A DNA stretch of 64,000 bases from Physcomitrium patens (Eukaryota > Streptophyta > Bryopsida > Funariales > Funariaceae): assembly GCF_000002425.4 (NCBI RefSeq), contig NC_037255.1, forward strand, positions 4,629,477-4,693,476. The letters run 5' to 3'. The first letter of the stretch is position 1, and each line of letters opens with the position of its first letter. The translations under genes were made by a program, and so were the position numbers. Positions 46,101-57,618 of this stretch are shown one piece after another. A model generated the notes under the pieces. It made no database searches. It worked only from the letters and a program-made list of their open reading frames with translations, and was not told where the DNA came from.

Positions 46101-47350
46101 ATCAAATGTTGCTTCTCAAGCCTTTAGAACAAGATACGATCTCCTCGATAAGGCATCGGATAGTCCTTGTTGCCCTCCAGGTCGATATGTGATAACAAAT
46201 CAAATCTAGATAGCAACATACTCTACTGAGCTTCACGTCGATTTAGGACTCGAGCCGACATGAAATACTCCAAATTCTTGTGATCCGTGTATACGGCCAC
46301 TAAATGTACAGCTCCTTCAAGAAAATGATGCCATTCTTGGAAAGAATCCACTATAGCAAGAAGTTCCTTATCGTGGATCTCATAATTGATTTCAGCAGTA
46401 GAGAACTTTTGAGAATAAAATGTAACTAGATGGAGCTTCTTGTCTTCTCCCATTTGTGAAAGTACAGCTCCCAAAGCAAAATCCGAAGCATCAGTTTCTA
46501 AATAGAAGGCCTTTGTAAAGTCTAGATGAACCAAGATTGGAGCCATAGTAAATGCCGCCTTCAGGTCTAGAAACACCTTCTCAGCTAGAGGTTCCCATTC
46601 CAGCTTATCTTTGCACATCAATCGAGTGAGAGGAACAGCAACTTGAGAGTAATTCTTGATGAAGATTTGATAGAAGTTAGCAAAATGAAGAAAGCATTCT
46701 ACGTGTTTAACCGTCTACGGAACCTCCTAGGACACGATTGCTTCCACCTTCTAGGGGTCCATCTTCAAGCCTTCTATAGTCACAACGAACTCCAAAAACT
46801 CCATCCCCATTTTGTGAAATAAACACTTCTCTAACTTAGCATATAGTCCTTGCTTGTGTAGTTTCTTCAAGACTAAACGAATGTACTTTTCATGTTCTTC
46901 CTCGTTTTTGGAAAATATCAAAATATCATCCAAGTAGATGACAACAAAATCGTCAAGGTGCTCTCAAAAAATGTCATTCATCATATGTTGGAAGACTACT
47001 GGAGCATTGATAAGACCAAAGGGCATGACATTATATTCAAAATGGCCATACCTTGTACGAAATGATGTCTTCCACTCATCTCCTTCTTTGATTCGTACAA
47101 GGTTGTAAGCTTCCCTTAGATCAATTTTTGTAAAGATCCTTGCACGTCCAAGTTGTTCTAAGAGACCAGAAATCAAGGGTAACGGATAATGATTCTTTCT
47201 TGTTATCTTATTGAGGCCTCGATAGTCCACGCGTATCCGCAACGAGCCATCTTTCTTCTTCATAAATAAGATGGGTGCCTTAGCTAACGATTTTAAATGA
47301 CGGATGAAGTTCTTGGCTAGATTCTCATCGATGTACTTTTACAACTCTGC
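46101..47350 (-). pseudogene. C3 RNase H and reverse transcriptase
   Basis: RNase H 46621-46223 (KAFYLETDASDFALGAVLSQ, INYEIHDKELL). RT in pieces 46933-46751 (active-site Asp pair within MDDILIFSKN, the Tyr-Leu just upstream across a stop) and 47263-46964 ([39 protein letters not shown]). More broken than C2. Motif content is identical. Confidence 0.85.
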
Positions 47351-48070
47351 CAACTTCGTCTATGATAGATTGTAGATTGGGCCAAAAGATGGTTGTGCTC
47401 TTTCCTGCAAATCTATGGCGCAATCATATGGTCGGTGTTCCGGTAGCATGTCGGCATTCTTCTTTTGAAACACATCTTTAAAATCCTTATATTGCTCCAG
47501 TATACTTGCTGTCGAGATCTTCTCTCCAGTAGTTGGAGCCGCATAAATGACAAATGGTGTGCCTTCCTTGGATGATCTTACAAACGCTCTTGCTCCAATG
47601 AATAAAGTTTTTTCCATTCGGGATTTTCTACTAGGCTTGCTCTTGGATGATTTTGTGGAAAAGGTCATCTTCTCCAACCTCCAATCTATAGATGGGTTAT
47701 GCTTTTCCAACCAGGAAAGACCAAGAATAATATGATTTGATGGGGTTCTAATAATATTGAAAATAATATGGCTACTATGGCCCTCAAACGTCACTTCTAT
47801 AGGTTCTGATTCATGAGTGACACTACCAGACAATAAAGGTCACCCATCTATGACCTCAATGTGAACAGGTTTGGATATTTGTACTAGAGGGATCTTATGA
47901 CGCTTCGCAAATTCTTTATCTAAGAAACAAGCAGATGCTCTTGAATCTAATAATGCTAAAGTTCTTAGTTTTTGAGGGCCAATAAACAAAGGGATTGTAA
48001 AACAAAGGACAAGTTGAGCGAAAAGAAAGGAACCTGATTGTTGTTGCGATAATTCATTGTCCAGTCGCAC
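47351..48070 (-). pseudogene. C3 aspartic protease
   Basis: Two pieces, 48070-47840 with LLDSRASACFLDKEF (Asp-Ser-Arg-Ala) and 47833-47360 with IILGLSWL and the RT linker PEHRPYDCAIDLQE. They are separated by a single stop (TGA where C2 has CGA, at about 47837). Confidence 0.85.
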
Positions 48071-49101
48071 GATTCCTATTGTGGCTCGGCATCCTCATTT
48101 TCCTGAACATACGTGCCCCAAGTCCTCACAATGCATCGATTTTGCTTCTTAGGACAGTTTCTAACTTTGTGGCCTTCTTTACCATAATATAAGCATAGAC
48201 CTTGCTCCATACGTCACTTTTTTTCTTCTAGAATAAGGTATTTGATACGTACCGCATCAATTTGCATGTCTTTTATCTCTGAATGTGAATTCACGCTGCT
48301 TGTCGACATAGTTAAGGCGTGGCGAACCATATATTCTCTTCAACGTTAGTCTTGGTGATATTGGAATAGGCTGTTATCGCACTTCATAGCTTGGCTAATA
48401 GCTTCGTTGAGCGTTCACGGATCTAGAAGAGTTAGCAGCAAATCCTTCACATCGTCTCTTAAATCCCAATAGAATTGGTTCATCAATGCTTCTTCGTCCC
48501 AATTGATGTCGCATGCTAGTTGCATGAAATCTGATACATAGACTGATGTAGAGCGCATCCCTTGTCGTAATGACCGGATCTTTATTGTAGCCCATCGAAC
48601 CTTGTCATGTTCACGAAATACTTCTGCAAACGCCTCTAAAAAGGTTTCAAAGTTGTTTAGTATGGATGATCATTTCTCAAACAAAGAAGCAAACCATGAT
48701 AGAACTTGCTCTGTAAGTAAGGTTTCAACAAGCCCAACATGTGACTCCTCCGTTGGATAGCGTTCAGGCTATAAAACTGTTATCAACCTAATTTGATTGA
48801 CAAATCCTCCAAACTTGGAACGCGTGCCATCGAACTTGTCCAAAAGACTAACTCGGGGCTCCTTATGTTGTAGAACTAGCGGTACTTGTCGAACCTGAGG
48901 CAAAGTTGCTTCTCTAAGTATAGAAGTTTGAGGCTGGTGCAACCTAGAATGTGTCATCTCAGATGCTCCATCATTATAAAGCCTTGCCACGACTCCTTCA
49001 ATCTTTGCAGTTCTTTGTGATAACGTAGCGAGGGCATTCATGATAGCATCCAACTTGGACTCCGAACTTTCTGTCATATTAATGTCTTTGCCTCCGGCCA
49101 T
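48071..49101 (-). pseudogene. C3 gag and zinc knuckle
   Basis: Gag start at 49101 (MAGGKDINMTESSESKLDAIM), open for 110 residues to 48769 and including EPRVSLLDKFDGTRSKFGGFVNQI. The capsid is broken from 48768 to 48300. The knuckle region around 48200-48130 matches C2, with its first Cys context altered. Confidence 0.8.
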
Positions 49102-49381
49102 TCTAAGAGAAGGACAAAAATGACTCTACAACAAGACAATATTGGTATAGAGGGGGTACTCCGCAACCTCTAAAACGCCTTAAGAGCTTCAAAAAAAGGG
49201 GTAATCCACTCTCTCCAAGAAGAATAAGATTCAAATATTGTAATAAAAGAAGTATCAGTTTAGAGGAAGGTAATCCGCAACCTCTAAAATGCTAGTATAC
49301 CTTCAAGCAGAGAGATAATCTATACTCTAACGAGGAGAAAACTAGCTCTGATATCAGAGGAGTTCTTCAGTCTTGACAAAC
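49102..49381 (-). other. C3 leader with primer-binding site
   Basis: Same leader as C2, with the palindromic CTCTGATATCAGAG at about 49346-49359 and the two CCGCAACCTCTAAAA blocks. The primer-binding site on the minus strand is TGATATCAGAGCTAGTTT. Confidence 0.7.
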
Positions 49382-49768
49382 TGTCATGGACAGAAGAATA
49401 TAGGCTCAAGATCTTAAAAGAAGTTCAACAAGAACTAGCAAGAACTAGATTAATCAGATGAATACAAGAACAACACCAAAGAGATGAGCTAGAGCTCCAA
49501 GAGATGTGTTGTTGAGACTGAAGAACTTTTCAGCCTCGATTCTAATATATACTCCTATTTAGGAAGCTTCTTAAGTAACTTCCACCAACTAGGAAGCTTC
49601 TCAAGTAACTTTCACCAACTAGGAAGCTTTTCAAGCAACTTCCACCAACTAAAAAGCTTTTCAAGGAACTTCCATCAACTATGAAGCTTCTAGAAGGTTC
49701 TAGAGACTTACTTCTAGAAGGTTTTAGAAACTTATCTCTAGAAGGTTCTAAGTACTATGTCCCTAACA
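49382..49768 (-). repeat. LTR shared by C3 and C4 (387 bp, four 30-bp units)
   Basis: C3 leader on the left and a C4 polypurine tract (plus strand TCACCCCCTCTTTTAG) on the right. Four 30-bp units at about 49560-49680. Heat-shock-type pentamers TGAAG CTTCT AGAAG GTTCT at 49682-49701. Confidence 0.92.
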
Positions 49769-51693
49769 TCACCCCCTCTTTTAGCTTCGAGGTCTCTAAG
49801 AAGTAATATTATTGTTAATCAGTACCTACACAAGAAAATGAAGATCTGTCGCATCACGTCTGCTATGAACTCCAACTGTTGTTCATGAGGTAAGTAGTTC
49901 ATCGGCCCTTGAAGCCAACGGTAGAGGCCCACGCCTTTGACTTCTAACCAAGCATGAACTTTCGTATCTTCATTATGAAATTATCCTGCAAACACGCCTT
50001 CTCGCTGACCATCGTAAGCAGGCTCGAATTCAAATACAATCACCAGTGAACGGTTATTCGGTATCCTCCGTCGTCATCATGTTATAGGCGATTATTCATC
50101 TCGGGGTCACCTTCGTGAGCTAGTCGATTGAGATAATCTGACAGGCATAGTATCTATCTCTTGGCTATCCATATCACAAGGCTATTGAAAAAATTCTACT
50201 TTATCAACTACGAGTTTTGGTAGTGCTCTCCCTCTTTCTTATATTCTTGAGTGAGCAAGCTTGAAAAGGAAGCTATCGTCGAACCAACTTAGGTTTATGA
50301 GGATAGTGTTGATGAAACTCTTGTACCTTTTGTGGCGCATTGACAAGATTTTCAGCTGGTTCCCACGTTCACTCATTAATGTCATAGTCGCATCAATGAA
50401 CAAGATACTCCAACTTGCCCCATCTTTGCCGTGAATCCAACACCTTTTTGACCTCGTATTTTTTGTGGTTCTCGATCTCAACACTAGGTGGCGGACATTG
50501 CACTCTTCCACGAAAGGACGACTCTCAATAAGGCTCCAATAGAGAAACATGAAAGATTGGATGTACCTTCATAGAAGCCGGTAATTCTAGACGGTATGCC
50601 ACTAGATTGATTTGCTTCTGGATGATAAATGGTCCCAATCTTCGATAGTCCAACTTATCACATGGTCGCTTGGTCTTGATATTCCATTGAAGAAGCCATA
50701 CTTTATTTTCAATTTTGAAAGTAGGTGCTTGATTTCGAAATCTATTTGCACACGCCTTGTAGGATTCTTGAGCGGATTGTAATTGAAGCTTTAACGTAGT
50801 TTGAAGCTCTGATAGTTCCTTCGCAAATCTTTCAGCTGCTGGATTGTTATTTGTTGACGAACTCAATAAATCAAGCTTTGGATGATATCCATAGTTAGCA
50901 AAGAATGGTGTATATTGAGTCGACGCATGGAGGGTGTTGTTATATGCAAACTCGGCTAGTGGCAGATATGCGATCCAATCGTCTTGCTGATAGTTGATGC
51001 TGCATCATAAGTATTGTTCCAAGACTTAGTTCAGCCGTTCCATTTGGTTGTCAGTTTGAGGATGGAAAGCCGAAGAAAGCTTGATATCCACCTTCAATAT
51101 CTCAAAAAGAGATCTCCAAAACTTTGATACAAATTGGGTTCCTCGATCTAATATGATATCATCTGGTAGTCCATGATATTGATACATATTATTGAGAAAG
51201 AACCTTGATGTGACTTCACTGGACGATGTCTTCTTGCAAGGAACAAAATGCGCCATCTTTGTAAGCCGATCTACCATGACAAAGATGCTATCAAATGAGT
51301 TCGATGATGGCAGGTCCGTGATGAAGTCCATGGAAATTGAAGACCTAGGTAACGTGGAATCAGCAATGGTTGCAGAAGTCCATAAGATTGATGTTGAGAA
51401 ATCTTGGATCTTAAACAAATATCGTAAGAGAGGACAAACTCTTTCACATCCTTCCACATTTGGAGCCACTAAAAATCTCGAGAAATAAGCTCCAAGGTCT
51501 TGTTGAATCCAAAATGTCCTGCAGTTGGAAAATCGTGGCGAGATTGAAGAACTCGGAGTCCTGCTGGTCCTTTAGGAATATACAACCGCTCCTCAAAGTA
51601 TAAAAGATCTCCCTCCACCTTGAACTTGTCGTCATTGGTATGCTACTTGATATCAATGGCTACTGGATCTTCAATGGTTACGGCATGTATCGA
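49769..51693 (-). mobile_element. Chromovirus C4, third unit, truncated
   Basis: 3' part of another C element: tail 49769-50235, chromodomain and integrase C-terminus (50866-50240), and integrase core 51469-51026 with SMDFITDL, LDRGTQF and QMERLN followed by the shared TAA/TGA pair. It is cut at 51694 by a B LTR; RNase H, RT, protease, gag and the 5' LTR are not in the window. The chromodomain shares the TGA of C2. Confidence 0.87.
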
Positions 51694-52648
51694 TGTCGTA
51701 TTGTAACATGAGTATACCATGAAAATATAAAGAAAGGGGACTTTTACTAATGTTCAGTTACCTCCAATATTAGGAGCAACGACCAACTCCACTGGAAATA
51801 CTAAGAGGCCAGGTTCAATCACCCCTTTACAGTCAGCCGAGGCAAACTGAAATGCTCCATTCGATTCTAATAACAAGAGTCAGCAGAGTGGGAAAGGACC
51901 AATTCAACGACGGGTGAACCTGGTTCGAAGAGCCAATTGGATCCAATTTCAAGACATCCAATCCAGATCTTACTTCGGGCCTCTTACGGAATATGAGACC
52001 TAAATTGGTCGGGCAATCCAATGCGGTCCAATTACGGGAACATCCAGGTCTTACTACGGGCCTCTTAGCCAATATGAGACCTGAATTGGTCGAGCGACTC
52101 AATGTAGTCCGGATTATTGGGCTCCGATTTCGTTTCAGGCTGTTCCATCCTTTGTGTCGTTCCGGGAACGTTCTTTCGATAAAAGGATCTCTTTAAGGTA
52201 AAAAACGGAGGAGAAAGCTCTGACGGCAGGAGCCAATTTTGGATCCAAGACGGAAGATTGAAGAAATTCAGAGGCTAGGGTTTGAAAGAGTGGAGAATTA
52301 GGGTTAAAGGGGAGGATAGGTTAAGAAATGAAGGAGAGAGGTTTTTTAGAAGGGTCGGAGAGCTAGCTTCATGCTTTGAAGTGGAGAAAAAAGACAAAGA
52401 ATTGGGGTTTTTTTTTCATAGGGTTTTGGGAAGACTGAGGCAATCGTTGCTGAAGTCAGTGTTGTACTAGTGAATCAGGACTTTAATGAAATGGGTGTAA
52501 TTACTCTTGACTGTTTTGTGAAATCGAGTTACGTCTGTGATGAAGAATTAATAGGGTGTCTATAGGATTGAGTATGCGGAGTGAATGAAATTTATTGGAT
52601 TAATCTAACAAGACAGACAGTAGATACAAGATCGTGAGTATAAAGCGG
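51694..52648 (+). repeat. Family-B LTR (B4), truncated by D2
   Basis: Starts TGTCGTATTGTAACATGAG, type 1, inserted in the integrase N-terminus of C4 after TCGA. It has two tandem copies (about 51950-52110) of the TATGAGACCT block. It stops at GTATAAAGCGG, where intact LTRs continue, because D2 is inserted there. Its last 350 bp are absent from the window. Confidence 0.88.
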
Positions 52649-53900
52649 TGTCGTACTGTAATTACTTACAGTATGTAAAAATTAGTGAAAACATGTAATA
52701 TGTTTATAAGTCTTAATGTGAGTTAGAATAGTTAGTATGTTAATTTAAAATGAATTGAAATAAGAAAAATTATTTGGAAGTTAATCTAGTTTGATTATAG
52801 AGTTTATATTATATAGGATTTAGATAGTTAGTATAAAGATTAAGGGAAGGGAGGAGTTAAAAGATGAAAATATAACTAGAAGGAGGCTTATTGTGAAGTA
52901 TGAAAGTAAGGCATGGTTGGATGAAGGCAAGGGGTGAAGAACTTCATCCCTATTGGTCGAATACCATGGCCAATGGGCTTTGAGGAGGCTGCCCGAGGCC
53001 ATATTAGGAATTAGGGTTCCTCTTTCGAGGCCATTCGAGCTTTTGAGGCTAGGGTCAGAAGGTTTAGGATTTTGGGTATAATTTGGGTGAAGATTTTGTG
53101 TGATTTCGAGTTTTTATGGAAAAGATATGAATGTTCAAAGATAAGGTGTCAATTTTGTACCTACTGTCACTTCTTTTGGGCATCACATACGAATACGGAG
53201 AGCAACGGAAGATCGGCGACTGGATTTGGAGGGAGCATTTTTTCGGCTACACATTCTACTTACTGTATAGTGAATTCTAAGATTGGGTGAAGGAGTTATG
53301 AGGTGTTGAAGACAGCACTTGTAATTTGAAGGCAGTAAGTATATCGTTTTGTTGCTAGTTATGGGTGAAGCCATATCTTGAGTTTCTGGACGAATTTTTG
53401 GCTCAAAATTTCCACAAGTGTGTGTAATTGGGTTAAGAAGCTTTAGATCAAAGTTTCATAGTATTTGAATAATTACTTTGTGAGATATGAAGGAAGCTGT
53501 ACACGGGTGTAAAAAAAGCTAGGGTTTGAAGCTACAGTTAGGGTTTTCAAGATATCACAAGATCCAAGACGAATTTACAGTTGAATTTTGGTGTGGTAGT
53601 TGCTAAAGATATATCAGTACTCTATGTAAAATTTGGAGTTGTTAATACGGTTAGATCGTAAGTTATGAGCTGTTGAACTTCGGGAAAAATTCCTCATAAG
53701 GATATATAAGTTTTTTATAACACCTTATCAAGTATTTTGGTATTCTTTGGATTTTAAGGCTTGTATATTGATGTAATTGCTCTAAAGGAGAAGAATTTAT
53801 ATATATAAAATTGTTATCGTTATATTTCAAACTTGATTGAGTATTTAGTGACAGCCAAAAGCCCAGCGCTTTCTTAAGGCAAACTCTCTCTACCCCGACA
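52649..53900 (+). repeat. D2 5' LTR
   Basis: 1252 bp, TGTCGTACTG to ACCCCGACA. Matches solo LTR D1 (9696-11035) and D3 (26611). Left flank GCGG. Primer-binding site after it not recognised with confidence. Confidence 0.85.
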
Positions 53901-53956
53901 TATTTAGTGCTTCCACTGAGAAAGCCTTAAGGCACTAAAATTTTCAATAAGTTACA

Positions 53957-55384
53957 ATGGGGGATCAAGTTCCAGGGTTTGGATTACCAAGTGGAGTAGG
54001 TGCTCATGATTTATTCAGGGCATTTGCTTAATTTATGGAAGAAAGGCAACAGGTGCATGGGGAGGATAAGAATACCAACAAAGCTTTACAAGTAGTGGTG
54101 GATAAGGTTGGGAGGTTTGATGGGAGGAACATCACTAAGTTCCTCAGGGTTTATACATGTGAAATGGAAGTGCATCAGGTTTCAAAAGTAAAGATGATTT
54201 CTACCTTTGATTTGGCAGTGGTACCAGAAATCAGAGAGAGGGTGCAAGAGTTGCATACTGAGACTAAATCATGGAAGAAATTTGAAGAACTCTTGAAAGA
54301 TGAGTTTTTTGAGGAGGATTCAGAAAGAATGACAAAACAAACTTTTTTGGATTGGATTGAGCAAAGGCCAGGGAATCAAATGGCTCCCAATGAATTAATC
54401 AGGGAATTTGAGGCTAAGTTTGGACAGTTACCACGACAAGAGAGGCAGCTTTTGGAAACAAGGAAGACTGGATTGTTTTTACAAGCAGCTGATGAACATT
54501 TGGAGGATAAGCTACTCTTTTATCTAGCAGACAAGACATCTGAGAGTAGTTACTCTAATGATTGGAAGCTAGTAAAAGAGACAGTGGGGCTTTTGGCTAG
54601 GCAATAAAAGATTAAGACTCGTGGATTATTACCAAGGTTGGAGCCAATGCCTGCATCTCAAAATCTAATGCCACCTCAAAACGGAATCAAGACTGTTAAA
54701 GATGGTACTCTTGAAGAACTAATTAAGGGCATATAGGACTTGAAGGTGGAAATGATTGAATTGAAGAAATCCTAGATGGCAAGCTCATCAAAGACAATTG
54801 AAGGCTCAAAGGGATTTATAGAAAGATGTATGTGGTGTGACAATCCAAACCATAAGCGTGGTGAGTGTGATAGCTATAAGGCTGCAATCAAGGATGGTAT
54901 TGTGTATTTCAAAGAGGGCAGGATAAGACTCACAGGGTCAGATGAGCCTCTAAAGACTAATTTTGGGAAGGGTGGCATGAAAAAATTAGTAGAGGAGCAA
55001 ACATCAAAGAATAGTGCCATAAAAAGGGAAGGAGCTGAGTCTTATTCTATTACAGTTGAACAAAAGGGAGTTAAGGCTGTTTCTTTGCCAACTAAAAGAG
55101 TCATGATGAGGGGAGCTGAAGCTATTAGAAAGAAAACTGGGTGGAATGATCTAGTTGATGCTATTAGCATTAAAGCATATTTGTGTGGAGACAAGCATGA
55201 TGATGATATGCATGATGCTATGGTTGGGGAAAAAAGAGGTAGAATTATTCATGAAGAGGATGTTATTGAGCCTGAAAACAAGAGGAGGTCTCCAAGAAAT
55301 AAAGAAGCTTCTAAAGAGCAAAAAACTGAGAAGGTATCTTCTTCTACTCATCCTGGTAGTGCACCATTACCAAAAGAGTGGTAG
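53957..55384 (+). pseudogene. D2 gag with zinc knuckle
   Basis: One frame from ATG 53957. Stops are at 54029 (TAA), 54605 (TAA), 54734 (TAG), 54773 (TAG) and 55382 (TAG); no frameshift. The capsid part has KVGRFDGRNITKFLRVYTCEM, FDLAVVPEIRERVQELH and WKKFEELLKDEFFEEDSER. The CCHC knuckle CMWCDNPNHKRGEC (about 54820-54861) is followed by AAIKDGIVYFKEGRIRL, a knuckle-plus-GRI arrangement I associate mainly with fungal gypsy elements. A basic, Lys-rich stretch (KRRSPRNKEASKEQK) follows. Confidence 0.85.
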
Positions 55385-56397
55385 GAGAAGGGCAAAGAAA
55401 AGGAGAAAGAAGATACAAGCAAACCTAAAGGTAAAACTCCTGCTTATAAATCTCAATCTGAGATTGAATCATCTACAGATATGAAGAGTATTTTAGAAGA
55501 GAAGATCTTGGATGCAAAGATTGAATTCACTCTAAGAGAGGCTCTAGGCATAGCCAAGAAGGATTTTCATGAATTAATCATCAATGTGATAAAGACGAAG
55601 AGGCAAATGACAGCAGAAGCTATTATGGTAGAGGCATTGGATACTCGGGTAACTGTGGATGAAGAAGAAGAAATAGGACAGGTATTTGCACAATTTACAA
55701 TGCCTGAAACTAGAAATAAGGTTGATATGGAAAACAAGGTTTCATTTAAATATGTTGAAGGTAAAAGAGAGCATCAAGTGGAATGCACACCTTTGGGATT
55801 TACAGGGATTAGGAAGGAAGCACAAGAAGCAAGTGTTAATACTTGCTCCAAATGTGAAAATGAGGGAATAGAGAGTAGTAGTTATTCAGTTCCTTATTGG
55901 GCTAGAGCTACTGCAGAAACATATGTGAGATTGGGGGACTTTAAAGATCCAATTTTGGCCCTGGTTGATCATGGATCTGAAATCAACATCATGTCAAGGA
56001 AGATATATGAGAAGAATAAGTGGCCAATTGATATCAACCATGGTTGGGTAATCAGAGCTGCAAACAATCAACAAGGTGATTTACATGGAGCTTGTCCAGC
56101 TGTAAAGACTAGAATTGGAGATGTAGAAGTGGAACAAAATTTCTTTGTGCAAAACTCTGCTACATATCCGGTAATACTTGGTCAACCTTATATTACAGCT
56201 GCTAGAATGGAGACTAGAGTCTTGAATGATGGTTCACATTATGCCAGAATTCGGAGTTGGGATGGGAGAAAAGCTGTGTAATTTATTACTGTGAAACCTA
56301 TCCATGAGAGACACAGAGAACAATTAATAGGGATGCCCTTGGAGCCAGGAAATAACTTTGTGGATTTCTAAAAAGCACCCTTGTAAGATGGGGACAC
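55385..56397 (+). pseudogene. D2 aspartic protease
   Basis: Same frame as gag; the open piece 55481-56281 has 266 residues. The retropepsin active site is ALVDHGSEINIMS (Asp-His-Gly-Ser), followed by GWVIRAANN, NFFVQNSATYPVILGQPYITAARMET and YARIRSWDG. The upstream half resembles a linker with LREALGIAKKDFHELI. TAA at 56279 ends the piece; three further TAA codons follow before the pol frame, which is offset by one base. Confidence 0.85.
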
Positions 56398-57618
56398 ATG
56401 GGTGTAAATGATTCATCTACAAACCCTAGTATAGATAGTATGAGTTTTGGATTTTTGAACTTATCTAGTAATAGATTTGTGAGTGTTCAAAAGGTTAAAG
56501 ATTTAAATTCTATAAATAAAAAAAGGGTAAAAAAACAAGAGAAGAACTTAAAAAGAGTGGGTTTAGTTTCAAGTGTTGAAGCCATAGTTGGAGTAATAGA
56601 AGAAATAGGTTTGGAAGATGATTTGGTAAAGGTTTTGGAGAATCTAGCTATAAACATAGATGGAGATGCTACAGTAGAAATATATTCAAGAAGGACTTAT
56701 GAAGGATTAGAAAGGATGATAGCAAATGGTGGACTTGCTACAAACTATGGGTTGAAGCATGAGGCTAGAGTACAAACTAAATATAAAACTGTGGCAAGAA
56801 AGGTAAAGCCTGTAGCTACACAATTACCAGTTGATAATATGGAGCATATTAAACAAGCAGTTATGGAGCCAAGTCTAAGAGAGAGGCGTCGAATTGGACA
56901 TCAATTTACACAAGAATCATTAGCTAAGTTGAAGATTGAAGGGGGTGACTTCTTAACATCAACGGAGGAAGATATGTTTCAAGAAATGCTTATTAGACAT
57001 GGTAAGGCATTTGCCTTAACTCCTGATGAAATCGGATGTGTGGATCCTAGTATTATAGTACCTATGGTAATCTTTACAGTGCCACATGTTCCATGGGATT
57101 TAAAGCCTATACCTGTGCCTAAAGCTTTACTTCCAAAATTGATAGAATTATTAAAAGAGAAGGTGAAGATGGGTATTTTGGAACCTTCAATTACTCCCTA
57201 TTCTAATAGATGGTTCACAGTATCTAAGAAGTCAGGGGCATTAAGGTTTATTCAGGATATGCAACCTGCAAACAGGGTGACTATTCGAAATATGGGATCA
57301 GGTCCCATAGTAGATGAAGTGGCTGAACAATTTGCAGGTCATGCCATTTATTCTATTGGAGACTTATATTCTGGATATGACCAATTTCAATTGGCTAAAG
57401 AGAGTAGAGATTTAACTACTATGAAGACTCCTTTGGGTTTAATGAGGATGTGTACGCTACCTCAAGGTGCAACCAACTCAGTGGCTCATATGCAAAATGC
57501 TATGAACCAAATATTAAAAGAATTTGTACCTGAGAAAACCATTCCATTTCTAGATGATATACCTATAAAAGGAGATAAAGAAGAAGACAAGGATGAGACT
57601 ATGGAGGTTGAAGGTTGA
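56398..57618 (+). pseudogene. D2 reverse transcriptase
   Basis: A 406-residue open piece in the -1 frame relative to gag-protease. Contains a linker (FGFLNLSSNRF to ATQLPVDNMEHIKQ), ALTPDEIGCVDPSI, VPHVPWDLKPIPVP and GILEPSITPYSNRWFTVSKKSGALRFIQDMQPANRVT (the KKDG-type RT entry), YSGYDQFQLAKES, TLPQGATNSVAH and FLDD (residues 384-387, 57547-57558), the intact active site. Ends with TGA 57616, TGC in the B element. The start at 56398 is the first ATG after an in-frame TAA near 56352. Confidence 0.9.

Larger units (their letters stand above)
37561..49768 (-). mobile_element. Chromovirus C3, second unit, interrupted by a B element
   Basis: Shares its 3' LTR (37561-38037) with C2 and its 5' LTR (49382-49768) with C4. 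After removal of the 38608-44658 insertion it has the same size and domain order as C2. Sequence identity to C2 is high throughout. Confidence 0.88.
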
